Below, in pieces: positions 1 through 6,276 of a stretch of 10,148 bases of DNA. The DNA comes from Candidatus Bathyarchaeota archaeon. Its GTDB lineage: Archaea; Thermoproteota; Bathyarchaeia; Bathyarchaeales; UBA233. A program made the translations under genes and the position numbers. Location: the NCBI GenBank assembly GCA_007050895.1, contig SMYP01000061.1, positions 1 through 10,148 on the forward strand. Direction: 5' to 3'. The notes under the pieces are model-generated. The model searched no databases and had not been told where the DNA came from. It saw only the letters and a program-made list of their open reading frames with translations. The stretch's first letter is position 1. The number at the start of each line of letters is the position of its first letter.

Positions 1-27
1 TGTGCTTTTACCCCTGAGGATATTCAC

Positions 28-681
28 ATGTCAGAACGTTTTACCAAAAAATGGGAAAGCAAACGAGATGAAACGTCATTTGTAGATGCTGTCCGCGGAG
101 CAATAACTCCACCGCCACCGCTCAAGCCACGCATGAACTATGCCCTAAAACGTTTGAGCCTCCAAATTCAAAGACTGGATCAAGCCTCCGAACGGTTTAA
201 CCAAAAAGACAAATCCATTTTCGGAAAGATAGTGGCTGCTTACGAGACTCATGATAGTGCACGCGCAAACATTTACGCCAACGAGTTAGCTGAAGTTCGC
301 AAAATGGAAAAAATTGTCATGAACGCGCGGCTGGCGCTTGATCAAATAAAACTTAGGCTGGAAACTGTGACTGAATTCGGAGACATCGTAACTACCTTGG
401 GGCCCGCCATAAGCGTTTTGCGCACGGTCAGCGCAGGGCTTGTAGGTGTCCTACCTGAAGCAGAAAACGAACTCGGAGATATCGGCAACATGCTAAGTGG
501 ATTGATGTTTGACGCAGGTCAAAGCTCTGGCTTAAATCTGAACTTCAACTCAGTAAATGAAGACGCATCTAAAATTCTAAACGAAGCAGCAACAGTTGCA
601 GAGCAAAGAATCAGCTCCAACTTTCCAGACCTGCCCGCTGGACTCTCCGCCAACATGGCAAAAGGAAAAAGCACTAACTAG
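28..681 (+). CDS. ESCRT-III / CdvB-family (Snf7-like) cell-division protein
   Basis: The 217-residue product has the archaeal Snf7/CdvB pattern: a proline-rich entry (PPPPLKPR, about residues 28-35), then long basic amphipathic helices (about 36-110) with a heptad-like LSLQIQRLDQASERF run, and a more acidic, glycine-containing C-terminal half. ESCRT-III proteins of this family polymerise on membranes and drive constriction in cell division or vesicle release in Thermoproteota. The length matches the short paralogues CdvB1/CdvB2 of Sulfolobus (about 214-219 residues) rather than full CdvB, and I see no C-terminal winged helix. The ATG start is supported by GAGGA at 16-20, seven bases upstream. 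T-runs follow the stop, and the next gene is 373 bases away, so it is probably last in its transcript. CdvA and Cdc48/Vps4-type CdvC are not in the window. The family call is firm; the paralogue assignment is inferred. Confidence 0.88.
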   Translation: MSERFTKKWESKRDETSFVDAVRGAITPPPPLKPRMNYALKRLSLQIQRLDQASERFNQKDKSIFGKIVAAYETHDSARANIYANELAEVRKMEKIVMNARLALDQIKLRLETVTEFGDIVTTLGPAISVLRTVSAGLVGVLPEAENELGDIGNMLSGLMFDAGQSSGLNLNFNSVNEDASKILNEAATVAEQRISSNFPDLPAGLSANMAKGKSTN

Positions 682-696
682 AAACACCGCGAAACC

Positions 697-731
697 CTTT
701 TTCTCACCTGACCACTTCCTTCTCTATTTTT
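697..731 (+). terminator. T-rich archaeal-type termination region after the CdvB-like gene
   Basis: Two runs of five T (698-702 and 727-731) lie in a pyrimidine-rich stretch just after the stop codon. Archaeal RNA polymerase terminates at U-rich tracts without needing a hairpin. Position and composition are the only evidence. Confidence 0.35.
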
Positions 732-937
732 CAACACATTCTACCCAAGTAGCTTTTAATGGAAACCATATTTCTAAGCAAATCTCTTGAGAATCTTTTT
801 AATGAACTTTTGATAAGTTAAAGGTGCGGTAGCTAATACTGGTGCATTTTTAGGGATGTTCTATACGAGTAGAGCTTAGCAATAGAAAACTATATTATTG
901 TTCTATATCAAACGTATAGATGTTTCACTCTACACTG

Positions 938-945
938 TTTATATA
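938..945 (+). promoter_or_regulatory. TATA-like box for the 1055 gene
   Basis: TTTATATA matches the archaeal TATA consensus closely. Transcription would be expected to begin about 25 bases downstream, near 965-970, which leaves a leader of roughly 85-90 bases before the GTG at 1055. The purine-rich element expected just upstream of the box (BRE) is not obvious, so this rests on the TATA match and position. Confidence 0.45.
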
Positions 946-973
946 TCGCGTTTCGTAAGGAGTAAGAGACGAA

Positions 974-1026
974 GGGGAGAATTAAAATCGCAGCTAAGAA
1001 AGCTGGCCTGTTAACTATTCTCATCC
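974..1026 (+). promoter_or_regulatory. Foldable 5' leader upstream of the 1055 gene
   Basis: GAGAAT (977-982) can pair with ATTCTC (1017-1022). This encloses a second perfect hairpin, CAGCT (991-995), loop AAGAA, AGCTG (1001-1005). Outer G/C pairs could extend the closing stem with a bulge. The segment lies after the predicted transcription start and before a purine-rich AGGGAGG at 1036-1042, so it would be in the mRNA leader. It matches no riboswitch class I recognise. It could equally be a small RNA or chance folding. Confidence 0.3.
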
Positions 1027-1054
1027 GCTCCTGTCAGGGAGGGATTCTATAAAG

Positions 1055-1441
1055 GTGAATTTGACAGATAAAGAGATGGTTGAAGAATTAAGAGTGCAAT
1101 GGAAACGCCTATGGCAGGAACGAGTAGATGACAAGTTAAGAGCTGAAGGCGTCGCAATAGCTGACTACAGTGACCTCTTCGTTGAGCAAGGCACCGTAAT
1201 TCAAGCTACTCGCAATTTTAAAGCGTTGAACTTCAAAGAAATCTTGGAGCAACATAAAGTTGAAAATGTAGAAAGATACGTACCCCCTGACATTCATGTT
1301 GGCGGATGGACCAAATTTATCAAAACAAGCATAACAACTCAGCGACTGCGCAAACATTGTCGCGCCGAACTCTATCGCGATGAATCCAAGCGCGAAAAGC
1401 AGCAGCCAAAGAAAGGTGGCAGAGGTTGGTTGCATAAATAG
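1055..1441 (+). CDS. Small basic protein of unknown function
   Basis: A 128-residue protein that I do not recognise. The first third is predicted helical and charged, with several tryptophans and arginines (KRLWQERVDDKLRAEG). The middle carries a V-E-R-Y-V-P-P segment and a G-G-W-T-K-F-I-K motif. The last 40 residues are strongly basic (RLRKHCRAELYRDESKR and a KKGGRGW tail), which would suit nucleic-acid binding, but no named domain is visible. It has no signal peptide or membrane segment. The GTG start follows AGGGAGG at 1036-1042 with long spacing (about 12 bases); an ATG at 1076 is an alternative. It appears to be a single-gene transcript, with a TATA-like box and leader upstream and a hairpin with a T-run downstream. 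An antisense frame overlaps it, but the + frame has the better start context. Confidence 0.65.
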   Translation: MNLTDKEMVEELRVQWKRLWQERVDDKLRAEGVAIADYSDLFVEQGTVIQATRNFKALNFKEILEQHKVENVERYVPPDIHVGGWTKFIKTSITTQRLRKHCRAELYRDESKREKQQPKKGGRGWLHK

Positions 1442-1446
1442 CATCC

Positions 1447-1490
1447 GAACCAGCATCACAACATATCTGCAAAAAAGTGTTGGTTCTTTT
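1447..1490 (+). terminator. Hairpin plus T-run between the 1055 gene and the epimerase gene
   Basis: GAACCAGCAT (1447-1456) pairs with GTGTTGGTTC (1477-1486) as RNA: ten pairs, two of them G-U, around a 20-base loop, followed at once by TTTT (1487-1490). It starts six bases after the stop codon. It looks like an intrinsic terminator, although archaea mostly rely on the U-run itself. Confidence 0.5.
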
Positions 1491-1546
1491 GAATTATTGA
1501 AAAAAAGGCGATATGTCTATAAGATTTTTGGTTGTGGGGAATGGAT

Positions 1547-2650
1547 ATGAAGCCAGTTTTGGTCGTTGCAGGTACTCGACCAGAAATAATAAAGATGGCA
1601 CCTATCGTTAGAACACTGCATAACCAAGAGATTCCACTGAAGTTTGTTTATTGTGGTCAACACTACGATTACAGCATGGCGCAACAGTTCATTGAGGAAC
1701 TTGAGTTACCACCGCCTGACTACACTTTTACAGTTAAAGACTATTCACCTGGCGCGCAGACAGCCCAGATAATGATGCACATGGATGCATTGCTGGAGAA
1801 AACTACTTTCTCAATTATTTTAGTTGAAGGCGACACAAATAGCGTGTTTGCAGCAGCGTTAGCAGCGAACAAGCGAGGATTGCCCCCAGGGCATATAGAG
1901 GCTGGCCTTAGAAGTTATGACCTGCGCATGCCCGAGGAACATAACCGGCGTTTGACTGACCACATTTCAGAGTACTTGTTTGCTCCCACCTTTAGGGCAC
2001 AAGCAAATCTGAAGAGAGAGCACGTTTGGGGTAGAATCTATGTGACTGGAAACACTGTTATAGACGCTGTTCATCAACATTTGCCTATAGCTGAGAAAAA
2101 ATCCAAAATAATGCGAAAAATTCCGTTTGAGGAGTTTGCATTAGCAACAGCTCACAGAGCCGAAAATGTAGATGACTTATCTGTTCTGAAAAATTTTGTA
2201 GAAACCTTTGCAGAAGCGTCCTTGCCTGTTGTTTACCCGATGCATCCACGCACAGAAAAAAGACTGCGCCAGAGCAAACTTTTTTCAAAGATTCTAGAGC
2301 TCGACAATCTTATGATTCTTCCTCCTCTTGGTTATTTGGATTTTCTGGTTTTAATGAAAAAAAGCAAGCTGATAATAACTGATTCTGGTGGAATTCAAGA
2401 GGAAGCTACCGCATCAGAAATCAGAAAACCCGTACTAGTAATTCGTCTCACTACCGAAAGACCAGAAGCGGTCGAAAGTGGATTCGCAAAAGTAGTCGGC
2501 ACTGAAAAGCGTAATATTTTGGCAGCTATAGACGATACAATAGATAAGAGGCGACAATTGCCTAAAGAGTCTCCTTTTGGAAACGGCGATGCAGCTGAAA
2601 AAATTGTGAGGGTACTTCGAGACGAGTTATTTTTTGAAAACGAAAAATGA
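1547..2650 (+). CDS. wecB: Non-hydrolysing UDP-N-acetylglucosamine 2-epimerase
   Basis: This enzyme interconverts UDP-GlcNAc and UDP-ManNAc in the cytoplasm, supplying ManNAc-type precursors for surface polysaccharide or protein glycans. The 367-residue product has the family length and motifs: GTRPEIIKMAP at the N-terminus, VEGDT (D96), HIEAGLRS (E118), MPEEHNRR (E130/E131), VTGNTVIDAV, AHRAEN (H203), and near the end TDSGGIQEE and TTERPEAVESG. The acidic residues and histidine implicated in catalysis in E. coli WecB all have counterparts, so it should be active. I place the start at ATG 1547, where GGGGA lies about seven bases upstream; TTG 1532 and ATG 1541 are also in frame and would add only a few residues. 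Two GT-B-like Rossmann domains are expected. It stands between a likely terminator and the regulator gene, so it may be transcribed alone or with the 2707 gene. Confidence 0.95.
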   Translation: MKPVLVVAGTRPEIIKMAPIVRTLHNQEIPLKFVYCGQHYDYSMAQQFIEELELPPPDYTFTVKDYSPGAQTAQIMMHMDALLEKTTFSIILVEGDTNSVFAAALAANKRGLPPGHIEAGLRSYDLRMPEEHNRRLTDHISEYLFAPTFRAQANLKREHVWGRIYVTGNTVIDAVHQHLPIAEKKSKIMRKIPFEEFALATAHRAENVDDLSVLKNFVETFAEASLPVVYPMHPRTEKRLRQSKLFSKILELDNLMILPPLGYLDFLVLMKKSKLIITDSGGIQEEATASEIRKPVLVIRLTTERPEAVESGFAKVVGTEKRNILAAIDDTIDKRRQLPKESPFGNGDAAEKIVRVLRDELFFENEK

Positions 2651-2706
2651 AGTATACAATTCACTTACAACTCAAGTCTAAAAAAATGTTATTTTGAGGA
2701 GTTAAA

Positions 2707-3021
2707 GTGGGAAGTTATAGAAACAGGTTAGATATAATAGCGGACATCCTGCAGGTTGCCAGTCAAAACGCTAAAAAGACGCAGATAATGTACCAAGCAA
2801 ACCTGAGTTACAAGGTTCTCCAGAGATATCTACGTGAAGTAACTATGGCTTCTTTAATAAAGTTCGAGAATGCAGAGCAGTGCTACGTGCTTACATCAAA
2901 AGGCAAAGATTTCCTCGAAGCTTATAGGGACTATGACAAAACCAACAAGAGCATAGAGAAGCGTCTTAATGATGTCGATAACAAGAAAAAAAATCTAGAA
3001 GAATTATGCTCAAAGGTATAA
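2707..3021 (+). CDS. Winged-helix DNA-binding regulator with C-terminal coiled coil
   Basis: The 104-residue protein resembles the small archaeal winged-helix family Pfam calls HTH_45. It opens with a helix (RLDIIADILQVA), then helices two and three (KKTQIMYQANLSYKVLQRYL; the recognition helix lies in the second half), a beta wing (LIKFENAEQCYVLTSKGKDF, about residues 57-77), and a lysine/glutamate-rich C-terminal helix (about 83-102) suited to dimerisation. The Y-x-L-T-x-K-G-x-x-F-L signature is typical. The GTG start has GAGG at 2696-2699, seven bases upstream. It sits 56 bases after wecB, and 68 bases before the next start. An inverted repeat at 3037-3058, between it and the exported-protein genes, is a candidate binding site. 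Its target and ligand are unknown. Confidence 0.82.
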   Translation: MGSYRNRLDIIADILQVASQNAKKTQIMYQANLSYKVLQRYLREVTMASLIKFENAEQCYVLTSKGKDFLEAYRDYDKTNKSIEKRLNDVDNKKKNLEELCSKV

Positions 3022-3036
3022 GCAAACTTATCACAC

Positions 3037-3058
3037 TCTTTTAATACTAAGTAAAAGA
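3037..3058. repeat. Perfect 7-base inverted repeat, candidate operator or hairpin
   Basis: TCTTTTA (3037-3043) and TAAAAGA (3052-3058) are perfect inverted copies around an 8-base spacer. It lies between the winged-helix gene and the exported-protein gene, where an operator for a dimeric regulator or a weak terminator could be. No second copy was noticed upstream of the regulator itself. Confidence 0.35.
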
Positions 3059-3089
3059 ATGTTGCTTGTTGCGAGGAGAAAACCCGCTG

Positions 3090-3584
3090 ATGTCACGATT
3101 CAGGACAATTATTGCACTCGTTGTAATTCTACTTGTATTTCTAAATGTGGTTGCTTCACCGGTTTGGGCAGAACAATCGAATGCTTCAACAGCAATCTCT
3201 TCAGCTAAAAACAGGATTTTGGATTGTTATAATGCTGTTAAAGATGCGGAAGCCGCTGGCGCTAATATCACGACGCTTGCAGCAACACTTGACGAGGCGG
3301 GAGCGTTGCTTTCACAAGCAGAATTGGCTTATGCCGCAAAGGATTTTTCCACATCGTTTAATCTTGCCACCCAAAGCCTCAACAGATTGAACAATTTTGT
3401 CGATGAGGCAAACACTTCAATGGAAGTGGCAATACAACAGCAGAACATAGACTTTTTGATAAATGTAGTCGGGTCGATTATCGGAACTTTGGCTGTTATA
3501 ATTGCTGGCTTTGCAGTTTGGCGTTTTTTGAAAAAGAAATATGAAAAAACTGAGGTGTATGCAAATGAATCTCCGAGAGTATAA
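3090..3584 (+). CDS. Exported, membrane-anchored small helical protein
   Basis: The 164-residue product begins with a clear signal sequence: basic MSRFR, a hydrophobic core of about 17 residues, and a likely cleavage after ASPVWA (residues 22-27). A helical outer domain follows (about 28-125; AISSAKNRILDCYNAVKDAE, then an alanine-rich segment with L-x-x-A spacing). A C-terminal membrane segment (about 128-150, rich in I, V, A and G) ends in the basic FLKKKYEK, so the domain should face outside and be tethered at the C-terminus. Three N-x-S/T sequons (NAS, NIT, NTS) lie in the outer part. ATG 3090 is preferred because GAGGAG (3073-3078) precedes it; an in-frame TTG at 3066 would put the ribosome site inside the gene. 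The end overlaps the next gene by 20 bases, suggesting translational coupling. Family unknown. Confidence 0.75.
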   Translation: MSRFRTIIALVVILLVFLNVVASPVWAEQSNASTAISSAKNRILDCYNAVKDAEAAGANITTLAATLDEAGALLSQAELAYAAKDFSTSFNLATQSLNRLNNFVDEANTSMEVAIQQQNIDFLINVVGSIIGTLAVIIAGFAVWRFLKKKYEKTEVYANESPRV

Positions 3585-4179
3585 AGCGCTTCTACTTGTA
3601 GTAACCACAACTCTAGCTTTGTTTGTAGCTTCGCCTGCCCTTCAACGGCTTCTGGTTTATCCCCAAACTGAATTTTTCACTGAAATGTGGCTCCTAGGTC
3701 CGGAGCATCAGGCTGAAGATTTTCCGTTTAATATAACAAGCAATACTAACTACAGGATTTATGTAGGACTCGGAAACCACTTGGGCTCATACGGTTTCTA
3801 CTCGATTCAGGTTAAGCTTCGAAATCAAACTCAGCCAGCTGCTGACAGTTTTGCTCGTACACCAAGCAGTTTACCACCACTTTACAGCATAACAGCACTT
3901 GTAGCAGACAAGGAAACTTGGGAATCAATGATAATAGTTTCGTTTGATTATACCTATATCGTGGATCCCGACAGTGCGATTCTCTCAAAGGTAAATGTTA
4001 ACAGCGTAACGATCAACAGTGCTACATTAAATCTTAATGGACTATCAGCGACTTGGGATCCGGAAAGAAGTGGTTTTTTCGTGTACTTGTTCTTTGAACT
4101 TTGGATCTACAACGAAGTACCAGATGGGTTTCAATATAATGAACGTTTTACGTCCTTGAGATTTAACATGACTATCTAA
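3565..4179 (+). CDS. DUF1616-like membrane-anchored extracytoplasmic protein
   Basis: The 204-residue protein starts with one hydrophobic segment (about residues 8-27), followed by an outer domain. Its first part carries the signature I associate with DUF1616: TEFFTEMWLLGPEHQAEDFP, then an N-I-T turn, a Y-R-I-Y-V-G-L-G-N-H strand and a SIQVKLRNQT strand. The rest is beta-rich, consistent with an immunoglobulin-like sandwich, and ends in a FNMTI tail. Sequons NIT, NQT and NMT would be exposed to N-glycosylation. ATG 3565 is chosen because GAGGTG (3551-3556) is eight bases upstream; 3541 and 3559 are also in-frame ATGs. Its start lies inside the end of the preceding exported-protein gene, so the two are probably made together and may interact at the surface. 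DUF1616 has no established biochemical role. Confidence 0.72.
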   Translation: MNLREYKALLLVVTTTLALFVASPALQRLLVYPQTEFFTEMWLLGPEHQAEDFPFNITSNTNYRIYVGLGNHLGSYGFYSIQVKLRNQTQPAADSFARTPSSLPPLYSITALVADKETWESMIIVSFDYTYIVDPDSAILSKVNVNSVTINSATLNLNGLSATWDPERSGFFVYLFFELWIYNEVPDGFQYNERFTSLRFNMTI

Positions 4180-4181
4180 GC

Positions 4182-4355
4182 TTGCACGATAGTTATTCCA
4201 AAAGCTCGTTTCAGAAAAGGCTGAAAAGATTGAAATATCCCGAAGAGCTTTTTGAGAAAGAAAAAACGCGTATGCCTAGCGTATTAAACAGTCCTGTTGT
4301 GGACTACCCTTTATTTCTAGACGTTAAGGCTTTTAGCAATCAAAGGTTGGAATGA
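4182..4355 (+). CDS. Possible 57-codon gene or gene remnant
   Basis: A frame opened by TTG 4182, three bases after the DUF1616-like stop, runs to TGA 4353-4355, three bases before the TTG of the oxidoreductase, so it fills the gap almost exactly. The predicted peptide is charged and amphipathic at first (FQKRLKRLKYPEELFEKEK) and then contains a V-V-D-Y-P-L-F-L-D segment; its composition is protein-like. No good ribosome site precedes the TTG; an internal ATG at 4272 would leave 27 residues. I do not recognise the product. It may be a small gene, the tail of a decayed gene or chance. Confidence 0.3.
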   Translation: MHDSYSKSSFQKRLKRLKYPEELFEKEKTRMPSVLNSPVVDYPLFLDVKAFSNQRLE

Positions 4356-4358
4356 GAT

Positions 4359-5351
4359 TTGACATCAGAGGACTTAAAAATCGGAGTCGTGGGTCTAGGC
4401 AAGATGGGCTTGTTGCATGCTAGCATATTGAATGTATTACCCGGAGTTAAGCTTGCTGCCGTATGCGAAAAAGCTTCTTTTACTAGGAAATTAGCCAAGA
4501 AGGTTCTTAGTGATATACCTGTTGTTGGCGACGTTAGCGAATTTATTGGTCTAAATTTGGATGCAGTTTTCGTGACAACTTCCACACTTTCTCATTTCAG
4601 TGTGGCAAAAACAGTTTACCAAAAGCAAATTGCATGTAACTTGTTTATCGAGAAGCCGTTAGCATGGAATTATGCTCAGTCAAAGGAACTATGTGAATTA
4701 GCAGCACAAAACAGTGGCGTAAATATGGTTGGTTATTTGAGACGGTTTATGGTTACTTTCATGAAAGCTAAGGAACTGTTGAATCATGGTGTCATTGGCG
4801 AACCTGTTTCCTTTAAAGTGAACGGTTTTTCATCTGACTTTTGTGGCATAAGAGGGTCTAAAATGTCTGCAGCCAGAGGTGGCGTTCTTAGGGATTTAGG
4901 TTCTTATGCGATTGATATAGCTTTATGGTTTTTTGGTGAACTTGAACCAAAATCAGCGAATATTGAATCGTTAACTGGATTAAGTGCAGAAGACGCAGTT
5001 CATTTCATAATGCAGAGTAAAAGCAATCCGTTGAAAGGCGAGTTTTCGGTTTCATGGTGTGCAGAAGGCTACCGAATGCCTGAGGTTATCTTATCCGTTG
5101 AGGGTTCAAAAGGTATCATCGAAGTTAATGATGATAAAGTCAGTTTAAAGCTTAAAGATGGAAAAAAATCTAACCTATATAGACATAACCTCAATGATAA
5201 TGTTAAGTTCTGGCTAGGTGGACCTGAATATTACCGCGAAGACGCATATTTTGTTGACTGTATCCGGAACAATACAGTTGCGGAGCCAACTTTTGCTGCT
5301 GCCTCGAGGGTTGACTTAGCTATTGAAACAATACATGGGAATACTGAATAA
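4359..5351 (+). CDS. Gfo/Idh/MocA-family NAD(P)-dependent sugar oxidoreductase
   Basis: The 330-residue protein has the usual family length and two-domain layout. The N-terminal Rossmann fold carries G-L-G-K-M-G (residues 12-17) for NAD(P). The hallmark E-K-P follows at 98-100, with K99 the expected catalytic lysine. The C-terminal alpha/beta domain contains GGVLRDLGSYAID (174-186). In characterised members this motif is D-x-G-x-H; here D179 is kept but the histidine position is Y183, so catalysis may differ or be lost. Family members oxidise or reduce hydroxyls of sugars, UDP-sugars or inositols; the substrate cannot be read here. TTG 4359 is the first plausible start, with only a weak TGAG site upstream. 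It heads the run of closely packed genes to 8769 and its stop is one base before the preferred next start, implying co-transcription with the barrel and PIG-L genes. Confidence 0.88.
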   Translation: MTSEDLKIGVVGLGKMGLLHASILNVLPGVKLAAVCEKASFTRKLAKKVLSDIPVVGDVSEFIGLNLDAVFVTTSTLSHFSVAKTVYQKQIACNLFIEKPLAWNYAQSKELCELAAQNSGVNMVGYLRRFMVTFMKAKELLNHGVIGEPVSFKVNGFSSDFCGIRGSKMSAARGGVLRDLGSYAIDIALWFFGELEPKSANIESLTGLSAEDAVHFIMQSKSNPLKGEFSVSWCAEGYRMPEVILSVEGSKGIIEVNDDKVSLKLKDGKKSNLYRHNLNDNVKFWLGGPEYYREDAYFVDCIRNNTVAEPTFAAASRVDLAIETIHGNTE

Positions 5352-5352
5352 A

Positions 5353-6258
5353 ATGACTAACTTGAATGAGAAACTCCTCCTAGTTGGAGACAATCCTTTC
5401 CACAACATAAGTCACCTGTCACAGGAGCGGGCTCGTCTTAGAGTTGAAGATCCAGTAGATACAAAATACGCCGCTAGCCTAGTTTCCTCTTCAATGGAAA
5501 ACGGGGCTAATGGTTTCATGTTTTCGGTAAGCGAAACAACACTGGCTATTTTGAAGGAACTTGCTGAAAGAGAAATAGTGAACAGATTGCGGCTGTACGG
5601 TATAGTGCCTTACGCTTTTGATTACGTGCGACTAGCTACACAACTTGGCGGAATACCTGGTTTAGCGAAAAGATTTGGAAAGGACTTGCTGTCATTCAAT
5701 AATGTGAGGACTATGGGATTTGGTTTGAAGGGCATATTAACATCGGATATTGCTACTCTCATGAAGGCATACTTGTCATATGAAATTGCTCGGGTCAAAT
5801 CTTGCGTTGGCAAGAGTGCATGCATTGATTCGGTGTTGCTTCATCAATTATTAACTGATATGGCTTTGGCTTTGGATATGGATTGGCTGTTTGAGTCCTA
5901 CATTAATTTTCTTGAAGGAAAGCATATCTTGCCTGGCTTTAACACGGGAAATTTTGCGTTTTTAGTGCATAAGTTTAATGAGTGGGGCCTAGATTTGGGT
6001 AGAGTGGTTCTTGCTGCACCCTTTAATAAGGTTGGGTTCCAAATGATTCCATCCACTGAAGAATGCGAAGCTGCACTGTTGGCGATGCCTAAGCCAAATG
6101 TAATAGCTATAAGCGTACTCGCAGCAGGATATGTTAGTCCTAACGAAGCCGTTGAGTATATTGCGGGTCTTCAAAACGTCAAAGGCGTTGCAGTGGGCGT
6201 GTCAAAAGAGAAACACGCTACAGAGACCTTCCGGCTTCTGAGCGAACATTTCAAATAA
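5353..6258 (+). CDS. Probable TIM-barrel protein of unknown function
   Basis: The 301-residue product begins with a conserved-looking motif (LLLVGDNPFHNISHLSQERA, about residues 9-28) and then alternates hydrophobic strands and helices through the whole length. Examples are GANGFMFSVSE, RLRLYGIVPYAF, RVVLAAPF, NVIAISVLAAGY and VKGVAVGVSK. The last two resemble the final strands of TIM barrels, where a backbone G-V-x-x motif holds phosphate, so an aldolase-like or aldo/keto-like fold is plausible. I cannot name the family or the substrate. ATG 5353 is preferred, one base after the oxidoreductase stop; in-frame TTG 5323 and ATG 5335 would overlap that gene. It lies between a sugar oxidoreductase and a PIG-L deacetylase, so it likely acts on a carbonyl intermediate of the same pathway. 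That role is an inference from context only. Confidence 0.72.
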   Translation: MTNLNEKLLLVGDNPFHNISHLSQERARLRVEDPVDTKYAASLVSSSMENGANGFMFSVSETTLAILKELAEREIVNRLRLYGIVPYAFDYVRLATQLGGIPGLAKRFGKDLLSFNNVRTMGFGLKGILTSDIATLMKAYLSYEIARVKSCVGKSACIDSVLLHQLLTDMALALDMDWLFESYINFLEGKHILPGFNTGNFAFLVHKFNEWGLDLGRVVLAAPFNKVGFQMIPSTEECEAALLAMPKPNVIAISVLAAGYVSPNEAVEYIAGLQNVKGVAVGVSKEKHATETFRLLSEHFK

Positions 6259-6276
6259 TGTTTGGAGGAAATATAA

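Larger units (their letters stand above)
682..1054. other. 373-base intergenic region without a convincing gene
   Basis: This gap holds T-runs at its left end, an AT-rich middle with no long reading frame on either strand, a TATA-like box at 938-945 and a foldable segment at 974-1026 just before the next gene. The word GTTCTATA occurs twice (near 858 and 899), which may be chance in AT-rich DNA. I saw no tRNA, CRISPR repeat or insertion-sequence ends. It most likely serves as terminator plus promoter and leader for the 1055 gene. Confidence 0.5.

Noticed and set aside
1136..1459. 107-codon - strand frame opposite the 1055 gene
   Set aside because: Hydrophobic, cysteine-rich translation typical of the antisense of a charged gene, with no ribosome site; the + frame has better start and terminator context.
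2395..2664. 89-codon - strand frame opposite the end of wecB
   Set aside because: It lies opposite a strongly conserved epimerase coding region and shows no recognisable product.
4266..4305. Small inverted repeats (ACGC/GCGT and AGTCC/GGACT) before the oxidoreductase gene
   Set aside because: Stems of four and five bases are expected by chance, and they lie inside the possible 57-codon frame.
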